In this document: positions 8,780 to 17,203 of the stretch, one piece after another
How the letters are laid out: each line of letters opens with the position of its first letter
Position numbering within the stretch: position 1 is the stretch's first letter
Origin: Erwinia sp. ErVv1
GTDB taxonomy: Bacteria > Pseudomonadota > Gammaproteobacteria > Enterobacterales > Enterobacteriaceae
DNA: 47,786 nucleotides
NCBI RefSeq assembly: GCF_900068895.1
Contig: NZ_CDPK01000007.1
Location: 72,450 to 120,235, forward strand
Direction of reading: 5' to 3'
The notes under the pieces: model-generated
The model's input: only the letters and a program-made list of their open reading frames with translations
The model's database searches: none
What the model was told of the DNA's origin: nothing
Position numbers and translations under genes: made by a program

Positions 8780-10189
8780 CTATCCGAGCAGTGCGCCCAG
8801 ACTTAGCGCAGCAATAAGCAAAATCATCAGCAGCAGCAACAGCGGAGCTATCCATTTCACCCAGCGAACATAGGGAACGCGAGCAATCGCCAGACCGCCC
8901 ATGACCACCGCCGAGGTGGGCGTAATCAGGTTGACCAGGCCGGATGCAGACTGATAAGCCGTCACCACCAGATCGCGGCTGATATGCGAAAAATCAGCCA
9001 GCGGGGCGAGGATAGGCATGGTTAAGACCGCCAGGCCAGATGAGGAGGGCACCAGGAAGGAGAGCACGCCCTCAAGCAGAAACATCACGCTGATAAAGGC
9101 GGCCGAGGAAAGTCCGGTCACGGTGACTTCGGCGGCATGCAGGATGGAGTGGGTAATCATACCGTTGTCCATCACCACCACAATGCCGCGGGCGATACCA
9201 ATAATCAGGGCCACGCCCAGCAGGTCGCGCGCGCCGTCGATAAAGGTGCTGGAGAGCTCTTTCTCACTCATACGGGCCACCAGGCCGATAACGATTGCTG
9301 CCACCAGAAAGACGCCGGAAATCTCCGCCATCCACCAGCCCCGAACCGCCACGCCATAGATCATCACCGCAAAGGCCACGGCAAAGAGCACGAGGATCAC
9401 CTTGCGCACGGGCGTAAAAGCCCGACTGCTGTCATCGGCGTGATCGTTCAGGAAAAACGCGCGATGTTCGCTAAGCAGATCCGCGACGATCGACTTTGAG
9501 GGATCGCGACGAACCCTGACCGCATAGCGCATGACCCAGAGTACGCAGATAAGCCAGCCGACCAGCAGGATCACCAGGCGAAAGCCAATACCGGCGGTAA
9601 AAGAGATCCCTGCGGCATTAGAAGCGATCACCGTTGCAAAGGGGTTGATCGTCGAACCCAGGGTGCCGATCCCCGCGCCCAGCATCACCGTGGCGGCAGC
9701 GACGACCGAATCGAAGCGGGCGGCCAGCATGACCGGCACCAGCAGCGAGTAGAAGGGGAGCGACTCCTCGGTCATGCCATAAATGGTGCCCCCTGCGGCA
9801 AACAGCGCCATCAGGATCGGGATCATCCACTCCTCTCTGCCCTTCAGCCGCTGCATCACCCGCTCTATACCGGCATCGATGGCACCCGTCTTGTTCACCA
9901 CGCCCAGAAAGCCGCCGATCACCAGGATAAACAGCGCGACATCAATGGCACCCGCCTGATAGGTTTTGTGATCGTACAGGCCATCTCCCGGTGCCAGTAC
10001 AATGTCCACCAGCCCTTGAGGATGCGGCGTGGTCGGCTGCCAGGTGCCGGCAATGGGTACGCTCTTATTCAGCGTGGTGTTCATCTCCATCTGGTACTGA
10101 CCTGCCGGAATGACCCATGTCAGGCCCGCTACCAGCGCGATGAGTATCAGTAAAATGGTATAGGCCGACGGAAAGGTAAACTTACGCAT
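8780..10189 (-). CDS. YfcC/DcuC-like permease, putative arginine-ornithine exchanger
   Basis: 469 residues, strongly hydrophobic, with roughly 11-12 predicted membrane segments beginning at residues 12-28 and ending at about 447-468. Between them are long polar loops, for example VRVRRDPSKSIVADLLSEHRAFF. The re-entrant type strings GMTEESLPFYSLLVPVMLAARFDS and PSSSGLAVLTMPILAPLADF are typical of the YfcC family of the ion-transporter superfamily. No substrate can be read from sequence. Its place inside the arginine deiminase operon, between arcB and the ArgR-like gene, makes arginine import coupled to ornithine export the most likely job, replacing the APC-type ArcD of other bacteria. It is preceded by a strong hairpin in the arcB spacer. 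Confidence 0.75.
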   Translation of the reverse strand: MRKFTFPSAYTILLILIALVAGLTWVIPAGQYQMEMNTTLNKSVPIAGTWQPTTPHPQGLVDIVLAPGDGLYDHKTYQAGAIDVALFILVIGGFLGVVNKTGAIDAGIERVMQRLKGREEWMIPILMALFAAGGTIYGMTEESLPFYSLLVPVMLAARFDSVVAAATVMLGAGIGTLGSTINPFATVIASNAAGISFTAGIGFRLVILLVGWLICVLWVMRYAVRVRRDPSKSIVADLLSEHRAFFLNDHADDSSRAFTPVRKVILVLFAVAFAVMIYGVAVRGWWMAEISGVFLVAAIVIGLVARMSEKELSSTFIDGARDLLGVALIIGIARGIVVVMDNGMITHSILHAAEVTVTGLSSAAFISVMFLLEGVLSFLVPSSSGLAVLTMPILAPLADFSHISRDLVVTAYQSASGLVNLITPTSAVVMGGLAIARVPYVRWVKWIAPLLLLLMILLIAALSLGALLG

Positions 10190-10217
10190 AACGTCTTATC
10201 CTTAATCGCTATTTAAG

Positions 10218-10247
10218 CCGCCGCTCCGACTGGAAGCGGAGCGGCGG
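10218..10247. repeat. 11-bp perfect stem hairpin between arcB and the permease gene
   Basis: CCGCCGCTCCG (10218-10228) is inverted exactly at 10237-10247 around an 8-nt loop. In the leftward transcript it lies 9 nt after the arcB stop and is not followed by a T run. An mRNA-stability or processing element that lets arcACB be expressed more than the permease is more likely than a terminator. Confidence 0.6.
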
Positions 10248-10256
10248 AGGGGGAGG

Positions 10257-11261
10257 CTAAACGCCGAGGGTGGCGACCATCACCGCTTTAATCGAGTGCA
10301 TACGGTTTTCTGCCTGGTCGAAGACAATCGAGTGGTGAGATTCAAATACGTCGTCGGTCACCTCCAGCCCCTTCATGCCGAAGGCTTCCTCAATTTCCCG
10401 CCCGGTTCGGGTCATTTCATTGTGGAAAGCGGGCAGGCAGTGCATAAATTTCACCTGCGGATTATGCGTGGCCGCCAGCACATCGGCATTCACCTGATAG
10501 GGCGTCATCAGCGCGACGCGCTCTGCCCACGCCTCTTTTGGCTCTCCCATGGAGACCCAGACGTCGGTATAGAGGAAGTCCACGCCCTCCACGCCTTCGC
10601 TAACCTTCTCGGTGAGGGTGATTCGCCCGCCGCTTTCCCGTGCCAGCGCCTGGCAGGTGGCGACCAGCTCCGCGTCAGGCCAGAACGATTTCGGCGCCAC
10701 CAGGCGGATATCCATCCCCATTTTGGCCGCGCCCACCATCAGTGAATTCCCCATGTTGTTACGCGCATCGCCAAGGTAGGCAAAAGCGATCTGGTGCAGC
10801 GATTTACCGGGAGCGTGTTCCAGCATGGTCATCAGATCGGCCAGGATCTGCGTGGGGTGGAACTGATCGGTCAGCCCGTTCCAGACCGGCACGCCGGCAA
10901 ACTCAGCCAGCTCCTCCACAATCTCCTGCCCAAATCCACGATACTCAATGCCGTCATACATCCGGCCCAGTACGCGGGCGGTATCTTTCATCGACTCTTT
11001 GTGTCCAATCTGGCTGCCGCTGGGGCCAAGATAGGTCACCTGCGCACCCTGATCGAAGGCGGCAACCTCAAACGCACAGCGGGTGCGGGTGGAGGTTTTT
11101 TCAAAAATTAGCGCAATGTTTTTTCCCTTCAGGTGTTTCTCTTCATGACCCGCATATTTGGCATTTTTTAGTGAAAAGGAGAGATCGAGCAGGCCCTGGA
11201 TTTCAGAGCGGGTAAAGTCCAGTAGCTTGAGGAAATGGCGGTTATGCAGTGAAGATGACAT
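10257..11261 (-). CDS. arcB: ornithine carbamoyltransferase, catabolic
   Basis: 334 residues with the carbamoyl-phosphate motif STRTR (57-61), the HPTQ loop and the ornithine loop FMHCLPAFH. In the deiminase pathway it converts citrulline plus phosphate to ornithine and carbamoyl phosphate. The catabolic assignment rests on context: it lies between carbamate kinase and the permease, and a second OTCase with ARG boxes lies 3 kb away. It has EKTSTRTR where the anabolic copy has EKDSTRTR, and the two differ throughout, so they are old paralogues rather than a recent duplication. The start ATG is preceded by AAGGA at a good distance. The 147-bp spacer to arcC holds an octamer repeat array. Confidence 0.9.
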   Translation of the reverse strand: MSSSLHNRHFLKLLDFTRSEIQGLLDLSFSLKNAKYAGHEEKHLKGKNIALIFEKTSTRTRCAFEVAAFDQGAQVTYLGPSGSQIGHKESMKDTARVLGRMYDGIEYRGFGQEIVEELAEFAGVPVWNGLTDQFHPTQILADLMTMLEHAPGKSLHQIAFAYLGDARNNMGNSLMVGAAKMGMDIRLVAPKSFWPDAELVATCQALARESGGRITLTEKVSEGVEGVDFLYTDVWVSMGEPKEAWAERVALMTPYQVNADVLAATHNPQVKFMHCLPAFHNEMTRTGREIEEAFGMKGLEVTDDVFESHHSIVFDQAENRMHSIKAVMVATLGV

Positions 11262-11295
11262 GAAAATTTCCTTAAATTGAGAAAGTTAATCTTTG

Positions 11296-11415
11296 AATCA
11301 GAGATTGAGTGACTTAGAGACTCGGAGATTGAGTGACTCAGAGATTCAGAGACTCAGAGACTCAGCTGCTCAGTAGCTCAGTAGCTCAGTAACTCCGTAG
11401 CTCAGCGACTAAGCG
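11296..11415. repeat. octanucleotide tandem repeat array, 15 units
   Basis: From 11296 the sequence can be cut into fifteen consecutive 8-bp units without slippage. Units read like ACTCAGAG, ATTCAGAG or ATTGAGTG on the left and GCTCAGTA (three identical copies in a row) on the right. The array fills most of the arcC-arcB spacer and runs 7 bp into arcC, supplying its stop codon within the last unit. The unit length is not a multiple of three. Copies are degenerate on the left and most regular in the centre-right. Confidence 0.85.
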
Positions 11416-12320
11416 CGGATAAGCGTGCCTTTACGGCCTTCCAGGATCTCTGCGGCATCCGCAAGCGAACCTATCCCGGCCATCCCCTGCTGCTGTTCAA
11501 CAAATTCACAGCATGCGGCAACTTTAGGGCCCATCGATCCGGCATCGAAAGCGATCCCTTTCAGGTCGGCGGGGGTTATCTGGTGCAGCGCCCGGCTGTC
11601 GGGCTGGCCCCAGTTCAGATAGACCGCATCGGCATCGGTCAGGATCAGCAGCGCATCTGCCGAGAGGTGTGAAGCCAGCAGGGCGGCAGAGAGGTCTTTG
11701 TCGATAACGGCCTCGGCTCCGCACAGTTGCCCCCCGGGGTGACGCACCACCGGGATGCCGCCGCCGCCGTTGCAAATCACCAGATGCCCCTTTTTCGCCA
11801 GCGCCTGAATCGCTTCCAGCTCGACGATGCGTACCGGCAGTGGCGAAGGCACCACCCGGCGTACAAAGTCACCGTCGGCTTTCATCGTCCAGTTCTGGGC
11901 CTGGGCCAGGGCGCTGGCCTGTTCGGGGCGGTAAACCGGACCGATGTACTTGGTGGGATTATGGAAGGCGGGATCCTGGCTATCGATCTCCACCTGGGTC
12001 AGTAGCATGCTGATCGGCTGCTGTGGCAGGGCATTTTGCAGTGCCTGCTGAAGCATGTAGCCAATCATTCCCTGCGTCTCGGCCACCAGCACATCCAGCG
12101 GCCAGGGCGCGTTGGCATCGTAGGCGCTGTTCTGCAGTGCCAGAAGCCCAACCTGCGGTCCGTTGCCGTGTACCAGCACCACCCGCCACGTCTGCGTCAG
12201 TGCGGCAATGGCGCTGGCCGCCTGTTCAATATTTTTACGCTGAGTATCTGCTTCAAGCCGCTCGCCGCGTTTCAACAGGGCGTTCCCGCCCAGCGCCACC
12301 ACTAATAGAGGTTTGGTCAT
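11409..12320 (-). CDS. arcC: carbamate kinase
   Basis: 303 residues of the amino acid kinase fold: VVALGGNALLKRGE at the N-terminus, VLVHGNGPQVGLLALQN, and NGGGGIPV followed by the conserved lysine in EAVIDKDLSAALLA. It transfers phosphate from carbamoyl phosphate to ADP, giving the single ATP of the arginine deiminase pathway plus CO2 and ammonia. It starts 15 bp after arcA and is certainly co-transcribed with it. Its stop codon lies in the last unit of the octamer repeat array, so changes in that array could alter the C-terminal codons. Confidence 0.93.
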   Translation of the reverse strand: MTKPLLVVALGGNALLKRGERLEADTQRKNIEQAASAIAALTQTWRVVLVHGNGPQVGLLALQNSAYDANAPWPLDVLVAETQGMIGYMLQQALQNALPQQPISMLLTQVEIDSQDPAFHNPTKYIGPVYRPEQASALAQAQNWTMKADGDFVRRVVPSPLPVRIVELEAIQALAKKGHLVICNGGGGIPVVRHPGGQLCGAEAVIDKDLSAALLASHLSADALLILTDADAVYLNWGQPDSRALHQITPADLKGIAFDAGSMGPKVAACCEFVEQQQGMAGIGSLADAAEILEGRKGTLIRA

Positions 12321-12335
12321 TAGCTTTTCCTGTGT

Positions 12336-13556
12336 TCAGAGGCCATCACGTTCCAGCGGGCAGCTCATGCAGCGCGCGCCGCCACGCCCTCTGCCCAGTT
12401 CGTTACCGGGAATGGGTAATACCCTGATGCCAGCTTTGTCATATTTCTCATTGGTATAAGTGTTACGCTCATAGCCAATAACCACGCCGGGGCGCACTGT
12501 GAGCACGTTGTTGGCATCATTCCACTGTTCACGCTCGGCTTCGAAGCGGTCGCCGCCCGTAGTGATCAAACGGACCTGATCAATACCCAGGGCCTGTTCA
12601 ATGGCATGCATAACGGTTTTCTCCTCCCTGCGCGCCAGTCCGCCGTGACCATCGCTGGTCAGGGTCCAGCTGCGGGTTTGCCGGGTGATAACGTCCGGAT
12701 AAATGGAGAAGGTATTCAGGTCGAGCTGGGTCATCACGGTATCAAGATGCATACAGGCGCGATGTTTGGGCAGCTCAATTGCAATAACCTTGCTGGCCTG
12801 ATGGTGGTGGAACAGCGAGCGGGCGAGGAACTCAATGCCGCAGGGGGTAGTGCGCTCGGACATGCCGATCATGACCGTGCCGTTTCCCAGCACCAGCACG
12901 TCGCCGCCCTCCAGCGTGGTCTCTTCGTAATTGACGCCTTCCTCATCGAAATAGTGAATGAAGTCTCCGCCAGCAAAGGTCGGGTGCCAGCGATAGATGG
13001 CGCGCAGATTGCTGGTTTCCCGCCTTCTGGCCGCTTTGGCCATGGGGTTAATCGACACACCGTTATAGATCCAGCACGAGGTATCGCGAGTGAACAGATG
13101 GTTGGGCAGGGGCGCCATAATAAAGTCATCCGGCGCGTGAATATCTGAGGTCATGCTGCTAAAGCCCGATGGCATCTCTCCATAGGTCAGACCGCCAGAG
13201 AGGTTACGTGCAAGCTGTCCGTGGGGCGCATCCGCCAGCCAGCCGCGAATATCCGCCGCCAGAGAAGGGCCAAGGTGATAATCGGAAATCTGCGTGTTCA
13301 GCAGCCAGGCTTTGGCCTCTGGCACCGCAAGCGTTTCGGTCAGCAGCTGGGTGAAAAGCAGGACCTCTACGCCCTGATCGCGTAACGTTTGGGCGAAAAA
13401 ATCGTGCTCTTCACCGGCTTTTTCCACCGACAGCACGTCGTCAAACAGAAGCTCCTGACAGTTAGAAGGGGTAAGGCGTTTCAGGCTTAAATGAGGGCGG
13501 TGAAGCATCACGGATCGAAGCTGTCCTATTTCCGATCCAACATAGTGTTTTTTCAT
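12336..13556 (-). CDS. arcA: arginine deiminase
   Basis: 406 residues from ATG 13556 ([21 protein letters not shown]). An upstream in-frame ATG at 13610 would add 18 residues with no ribosome site and no family support. The enzyme hydrolyses arginine to citrulline and ammonia through a covalent cysteine intermediate. Catalytic residues are all present: D158 (FTRD), E216 with GGD, the H270-x-D272 pair and nucleophile C396 in RCMSCP. Two arginine-binding strings, [13 protein letters not shown] and RHPTFAGGD-like [10 protein letters not shown], are intact. It is the first gene of arcA-arcC-arcB-permease-regulator and is probably expressed when oxygen or ATP is short, given the FNR/CRP-like site upstream. 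Confidence 0.93.
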   Translation of the reverse strand: MKKHYVGSEIGQLRSVMLHRPHLSLKRLTPSNCQELLFDDVLSVEKAGEEHDFFAQTLRDQGVEVLLFTQLLTETLAVPEAKAWLLNTQISDYHLGPSLAADIRGWLADAPHGQLARNLSGGLTYGEMPSGFSSMTSDIHAPDDFIMAPLPNHLFTRDTSCWIYNGVSINPMAKAARRRETSNLRAIYRWHPTFAGGDFIHYFDEEGVNYEETTLEGGDVLVLGNGTVMIGMSERTTPCGIEFLARSLFHHHQASKVIAIELPKHRACMHLDTVMTQLDLNTFSIYPDVITRQTRSWTLTSDGHGGLARREEKTVMHAIEQALGIDQVRLITTGGDRFEAEREQWNDANNVLTVRPGVVIGYERNTYTNEKYDKAGIRVLPIPGNELGRGRGGARCMSCPLERDGL

Positions 13557-13646
13557 ATTCAGTTCCGTTTGTTCAGGGAATAGCAGTACCAAATGAATAA
13601 ATCCTTTCATTTGGCATCAGCTTATTACCAGTAAGGTTGCCAGGTG

Positions 13647-13688
13647 ATAGTAACCATCGTTGCCTGACCAAATTTGATATCTGTCACA
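13647..13688 (-). promoter_or_regulatory. putative FNR/CRP-activated arcA promoter
   Basis: A palindrome at 13673-13688 reads, on the minus strand, TGTGA-CAGATA-TCAAA (9/10 to the CRP consensus) and, on the same centre, GTGAC-AGAT-ATCAA (8/10 to the FNR consensus). A TACTAT hexamer at 13647-13652 would put the palindrome near -41.5, the class II activator position, and no good -35 is seen. The arcA start is about 90 bp further on. Confidence 0.5.
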
Positions 13689-14144
13689 AAAAAATAAGCG
13701 GAATGAACTATGCGGATTTAATTTGATGAGGGTCATGTGACGTGCATTCTGTAATGCTAAAGAAATGAATAATTAAAGGATTATTACGATTAAGTTTCTC
13801 TGTTGCGGGATTCTAATAGAGTGAAGCCTACCCTTGCATGAATGCAGCTATATGAATATTAAGGTTTTTATTTTTATTTTGAATGGTTATGGCTAAACCT
13901 GATAAAAATATCTGTAAAAGTCATTTTCATTTGAAATATTTATTCCTTCTGACGCAAATGGCCGTATGGCCTGTTTGTGATGAAAGGGTAAGAATTATTT
14001 TTAATGTGGAAAACTCAAAAGGTTGGAGTGGTTAATTTATTGCCAGGAAAATAATATATGCCAGTGAGGTGCATAATTATTTCTGGTTGTCTCAGGGAAC
14101 GCGCTTCAGTTAGAAATAAATATATTCCAGCGTGGAAGCGGTCA
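13689..14144. other. AT-rich gap between arcA promoter and argI terminator
   Basis: No convincing gene is seen. A second FNR-like sequence TTGAT-GAGG-GTCAT lies at 13723-13736 (8/10), about 50 bp upstream of the first. The remainder is AT-rich, with short TGAAT motifs but no complete ARG box. Confidence 0.4.
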
Positions 14145-14184
14145 GAGAGAAAAGCCAGCGGATCAATTTTCAATGACCCGCTGG
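14145..14184 (-). terminator. argI terminator
   Basis: On the minus strand CCAGCGG (14178-14184) pairs with CCGCTGG (14155-14161), extended by TCA/TGA, then a CTTTTCTCTC tract. It lies 10 bp after the argI stop. Confidence 0.65.
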
Positions 14185-14193
14185 TGACAGGTA

Positions 14194-15204
14194 TTAATGC
14201 GTATCAGACAGCGTTGCAACCATTACTGCTTTGATGGTGTGAAGACGGTTCTCTGCCTGATCGAACACTACGCTGTGGGGGGATTCAAACACCTCGTCCG
14301 TGACTTCCATGCCGCCATGCAGATCGTACTGCTGAGCCATCTGCTGGCCAAGAGTGGTCTGGTCGTCGTGGAAAGCGGGCAGGCAGTGCAGGAACTTCAC
14401 CTGCGGATTGCCGGTCAGCGCCAGCATGGCGCTATTAACCTGATAGGGGCGCAGCAGCGTAATCCGCTCCTTCCAGACCTCCTTTGGTTCGCCCATGGAG
14501 ACCCAGACGTCGGTATAGATAAAATCAGCGCCCCGCACGCCTTCGGCAATATTTTCGGTAAGGGTAATTTTACCGCCGGTTTTAGCTGCCGCCGCCCGAC
14601 ACTCGGCCACCAGCGCCTCATCCGGCCAGCAGCCTTTTGGCGCCACCAGGCGCAGATCCAGACCGACCAGCGCGGCGGCCTCCATCATCGTATTGCCCAT
14701 ATTGTTATGCGCATCGCCGACGTAGACAAACACCATTTCGCTGAGGGATTTTTCCGGCAGATGCTCCTGCATGGTCAGCAGATCGGCCAGCAGCTGGGTA
14801 GGGTGGAACTCATCGGTCAGGCCGTTCCATACCGGCACGCCCGCGTGTTCGGCCAGCGATTCAACCAGCGCCTGCCCATAGCCACGGTATTGAATGCCGT
14901 GGTACATCCTGCCCAGCACGCGGGCGGTATCCTTGATCGACTCCTTATGGCCGATCTGGCTGCCGCTGGCCCCGAGCCAGGTCACCCTGGCACCCTGATC
15001 GTAGGCGGCAACTTCGAAAGAGCATCGCGTACGGGTCGAGTCTTTTTCGAAGATGAGCGCAATGTTCTTCCCTTGCAGGTGCTGAACTTCCTCACCGTTT
15101 TTCTTATCGGACTTCAGGGTGGCGGCCAGCGCCAGCAGGGCGTTTATTTCAGCAGGCGTAAAATCGAGCAGCCTGAGAAAATGACGCTGGTATAAATGAC
15201 TCAT
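14194..15204 (-). CDS. argI: ornithine carbamoyltransferase, anabolic
   Basis: 336 residues with [27 protein letters not shown] and [10 protein letters not shown]. It makes citrulline from ornithine and carbamoyl phosphate in arginine synthesis. The biosynthetic role is shown by the control region: two ARG boxes overlap its promoter, and rraB is divergent exactly as at the E. coli argI locus. It is the second OTCase in the window (arcB is the other), so a catabolic and an anabolic copy that catalyse opposite net reactions are close neighbours. The start codon follows GGAGTGCTTT-type spacing. Confidence 0.93.
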   Translation of the reverse strand: MSHLYQRHFLRLLDFTPAEINALLALAATLKSDKKNGEEVQHLQGKNIALIFEKDSTRTRCSFEVAAYDQGARVTWLGASGSQIGHKESIKDTARVLGRMYHGIQYRGYGQALVESLAEHAGVPVWNGLTDEFHPTQLLADLLTMQEHLPEKSLSEMVFVYVGDAHNNMGNTMMEAAALVGLDLRLVAPKGCWPDEALVAECRAAAAKTGGKITLTENIAEGVRGADFIYTDVWVSMGEPKEVWKERITLLRPYQVNSAMLALTGNPQVKFLHCLPAFHDDQTTLGQQMAQQYDLHGGMEVTDEVFESPHSVVFDQAENRLHTIKAVMVATLSDTH

Positions 15205-15225
15205 AAAGCACTCCGTGTGGTCTTT

Positions 15226-15269
15226 ATTGAATTAAAATTCAATTTAACCGTATGAATATTCATTTTCAA
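15226..15269 (-). promoter_or_regulatory. argI promoter with two ARG boxes
   Basis: ARG box 1 (15226-15243) contains a perfect TGAAT-TAAA-ATTCA. Box 2 (15247-15264), 3 bp away and 21 bp centre to centre, matches 8/10 with a perfect ATTCA half. A minus-strand promoter TTGAAA (15264-15269), 17 bp, TAAATT (15241-15246) is covered by both, so arginine-bound ArgR hexamer should block RNA polymerase. Confidence 0.8.
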
Positions 15270-15363
15270 CCTCGGCGCGCAGAAACTTTTGTATAAAGGT
15301 AGTGGCGCGAAGGGCAGTGTGGGAAAATACTGATAAGAGAAGCCACATACTGAGGAACAGATC

Positions 15364-15783
15364 ATGGCGAACGAAGCTTTATTGGAAGAGCAGCGCGAAG
15401 AGACGCGACTGATAATTGAAGAACTGCTGGATGACGGCAGCGATCCGGATGCGCTCTACACCATTGAGCACCACCTCTCCTGCGACAGCTTTGACGCGCT
15501 GGAAAAGGCGGCGGTTGAAGCCTTTAAAATCGGCTATGAAGTGACGGAGCCGGAAGAGCTGGAGCTGGAAGACGGCACCAAAGTGATGTGCTGCGATATT
15601 CTGAGCGAGGCGGCGCTGAACGCTGAACTGATCGATGCCCAGGTTGAGCAACTGGTCGATCTGGCTGGCAAGTTCAACGTCGACTACGACGGATGGGGAA
15701 CCTATTTCGAAGATCCCGATGCCGAAGACGAAGAGGACGATGGCGAAGAGATTGACGACGAAGACAATGGCATTCGTCACTGA
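15364..15783 (+). CDS. rraB: regulator of RNase E activity B
   Basis: 139 residues, alignable end to end with E. coli RraB (YjgD). It binds the C-terminal half of RNase E and remodels degradosome composition, lowering cleavage of a subset of mRNAs. The compact domain (about 1-115) holds [30 protein letters not shown] and [13 protein letters not shown]. The tail is extremely acidic ([16 protein letters not shown]), as usual for this family. ATG follows GAGGAA. The gene overlaps miaE by 17 bp, implying translational coupling. Confidence 0.95.
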   Translation: MANEALLEEQREETRLIIEELLDDGSDPDALYTIEHHLSCDSFDALEKAAVEAFKIGYEVTEPEELELEDGTKVMCCDILSEAALNAELIDAQVEQLVDLAGKFNVDYDGWGTYFEDPDAEDEEDDGEEIDDEDNGIRH

Positions 15784-16543
15784 TCCCCTGCTTGCCCCCA
15801 TTCACGCCTTTCTGCAATGCCGCACGCCCCAGGCCTGGATTGACCAGGCCTGTCGGCCAGAGAATCTGCCGCTGCTGCTGACCGACCACCTGGTGTGTGA
15901 GCTGAAAGCGGCACAGACCGCCATGTGGCTGATCCGTAAATACGTGGCGGATAAAGAGAGCGGCGATGCGCTGCTGGCGTGGCTAAAACCCTGGGAGCAG
16001 TTCGTTCACAGCGAAAATGCGGATCTGGCCTTCCTGGAACAGCATCGGGCGCTGTCGAAAGCGGTTATCAGCCGCGTCGAAGCGCCCTGGGGCGATGCGC
16101 TGGTGGACAAAATGGTGCTGTTGATCAAGGAGGAGCTGCACCATTTCTATCAGGTGCTGGAAATTATGCAGGCACGCAGCATTCCCTATATCAAAATCAC
16201 TGCCAGCCGCTATGCCAAAGGGCTGCTGCGTGAGGTCACCACCCATGAACCCCAGACGCTGGTCGATAAGCTGATTTGCGGGGCCTATATTGAAGCGCGC
16301 TCCTGCGAACGATTCGCCAGCCTGGCGCCCCATCTGGACGGGGAGCTGGCGGCATTTTATGTTTCGCTCCTGCGATCCGAGGCGCGGCACTATCAGGACT
16401 ACCTGGCGCTGGCCGCTGAAATTTCCACCACCGACATCAGCGCGCGGGTCAGACAAATTGGCGTAACCGAAGCAAAGCTGATCCAGTCACCGGACGGCGA
16501 GCTGCGCTTTCACAGCGGCGTACCGGCATTTGCAACGGCCTGA
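15767..16543 (+). CDS. miaE: tRNA 2-methylthio-N6-isopentenyladenosine-37 hydroxylase
   Basis: 258 residues from ATG 15767 ([18 protein letters not shown]), inside the end of rraB. MiaE is a di-iron oxygenase that hydroxylates the isopentenyl group of ms2i6A37 in tRNAs reading U-starting codons. The ferritin-like metal ligands are visible in [22 protein letters not shown] and [12 protein letters not shown]. The same frame is open further upstream, but that part overlaps rraB without family similarity. E. coli lacks miaE while Salmonella and many Erwiniaceae have it, which fits the host assignment. Confidence 0.93.
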   Translation: MAFVTDPLLAPIHAFLQCRTPQAWIDQACRPENLPLLLTDHLVCELKAAQTAMWLIRKYVADKESGDALLAWLKPWEQFVHSENADLAFLEQHRALSKAVISRVEAPWGDALVDKMVLLIKEELHHFYQVLEIMQARSIPYIKITASRYAKGLLREVTTHEPQTLVDKLICGAYIEARSCERFASLAPHLDGELAAFYVSLLRSEARHYQDYLALAAEISTTDISARVRQIGVTEAKLIQSPDGELRFHSGVPAFATA

Positions 16544-16586
16544 GCCTCTGCGGCGTGGCGATCGACCGCGCCGCTCAGAGGCTTTT
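16544..16586. terminator. bidirectional terminator between miaE and yjgM
   Basis: GCCTCTG (16544-16550) pairs with CAGAGGC (16576-16582), extended by CGGCG/CGCCG, then TTTT. It overlaps the stop codon of the convergent acetyltransferase gene. Confidence 0.65.
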
Positions 16587-17075
16587 CAGCATCCGTACTT
16601 CGCAGTCAACGTGCCCGGTGCAGCCCAGCGGGCCGTCGATATGCGTAAAGCCCAGGTGTTCATACAGCCGTACCGCGCGGCTCAGCGAGGCCGTCGTCTC
16701 CAGATAGCAGCGGGTAAAACCCCGTTCGCGGGCAAAGTCCATCGCCTGCATCGCCAGCTCGCGCGCCTGCCCCATGCCGCGTACGGCGGGCATAAAGTAC
16801 ATCTTCTGTAGCTCACAGATGCCCGGCTCGCTGCACAGCAGAGGCGCCACGCCGCCGCCGCCCACAATCCTGCCCTCAAGTTCAATCACCCAGTAGGCGC
16901 TGTCAGACTGGCTGTACAGCTCATACAGATGGTCGAGATTAGGGTCGGCCACGGTGAAGCCTTTGTCGGCGGTCAGACCAAACTCAGCGGAGACCTCGCG
17001 GATCACGCGGGCGATATGCGGATTATCTTCTGCCTGAATGGGGCGAACCAGCAGGCCGGTGGGTAGCGTCGTCAT
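16575..17075 (-). CDS. yjgM: GNAT-family N-acetyltransferase YjgM
   Basis: 166 residues, same length and similar throughout to E. coli YjgM, including [29 protein letters not shown] and [15 protein letters not shown]-like ending. The acetyl-CoA pyrophosphate loop is RGMGQA after [10 protein letters not shown], and LYEHLGF is the usual GNAT C-terminal motif. The substrate is not known to me. It is monocistronic, convergent with miaE and downstream of the valS terminator, as in E. coli. Confidence 0.88.
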   Translation of the reverse strand: MTTLPTGLLVRPIQAEDNPHIARVIREVSAEFGLTADKGFTVADPNLDHLYELYSQSDSAYWVIELEGRIVGGGGVAPLLCSEPGICELQKMYFMPAVRGMGQARELAMQAMDFARERGFTRCYLETTASLSRAVRLYEHLGFTHIDGPLGCTGHVDCEVRMLKSL

Positions 17076-17149
17076 AACTCAGTGCCGTTAGTTTTCTGGT
17101 TTGATGGCAGTGTAATAACATCGCAGCGGCTGTGATGCAATCCCGGCCA

Positions 17150-17186
17150 ATAAAAAGGCCCGGAGAGCGCTGCTCTGCCGGGCCTT
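17150..17186 (-). terminator. valS operon terminator
   Basis: AAGGCCCGG/CCGGGCCTT stem (17155-17163 with 17178-17186), followed on the minus strand by TTTTTATT. It lies 17 bp beyond the valS stop. Confidence 0.85.
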
Positions 17187-17203
17187 GAGGGCAACATCAG
17201 TGA

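Noticed and set aside
13557-13610. Upstream start for arcA at ATG 13610
   Set aside because: No ribosome site, and the family begins at MKKHYVG; the extra 18 residues have no counterpart.
13761-13870. ARG boxes upstream of arcA
   Set aside because: Several TGAAT half-sites occur, but none is followed by ATTCA at the right spacing.
14197-15195. 332-codon open frame on the plus strand across argI
   Set aside because: Antisense shadow of a conserved OTCase gene, with no recognisable domain.
15635-15766. N-terminal extension of miaE inside rraB
   Set aside because: It overlaps the acidic tail of rraB in another frame and gives a Lys/Thr-rich peptide without similarity to MiaE.
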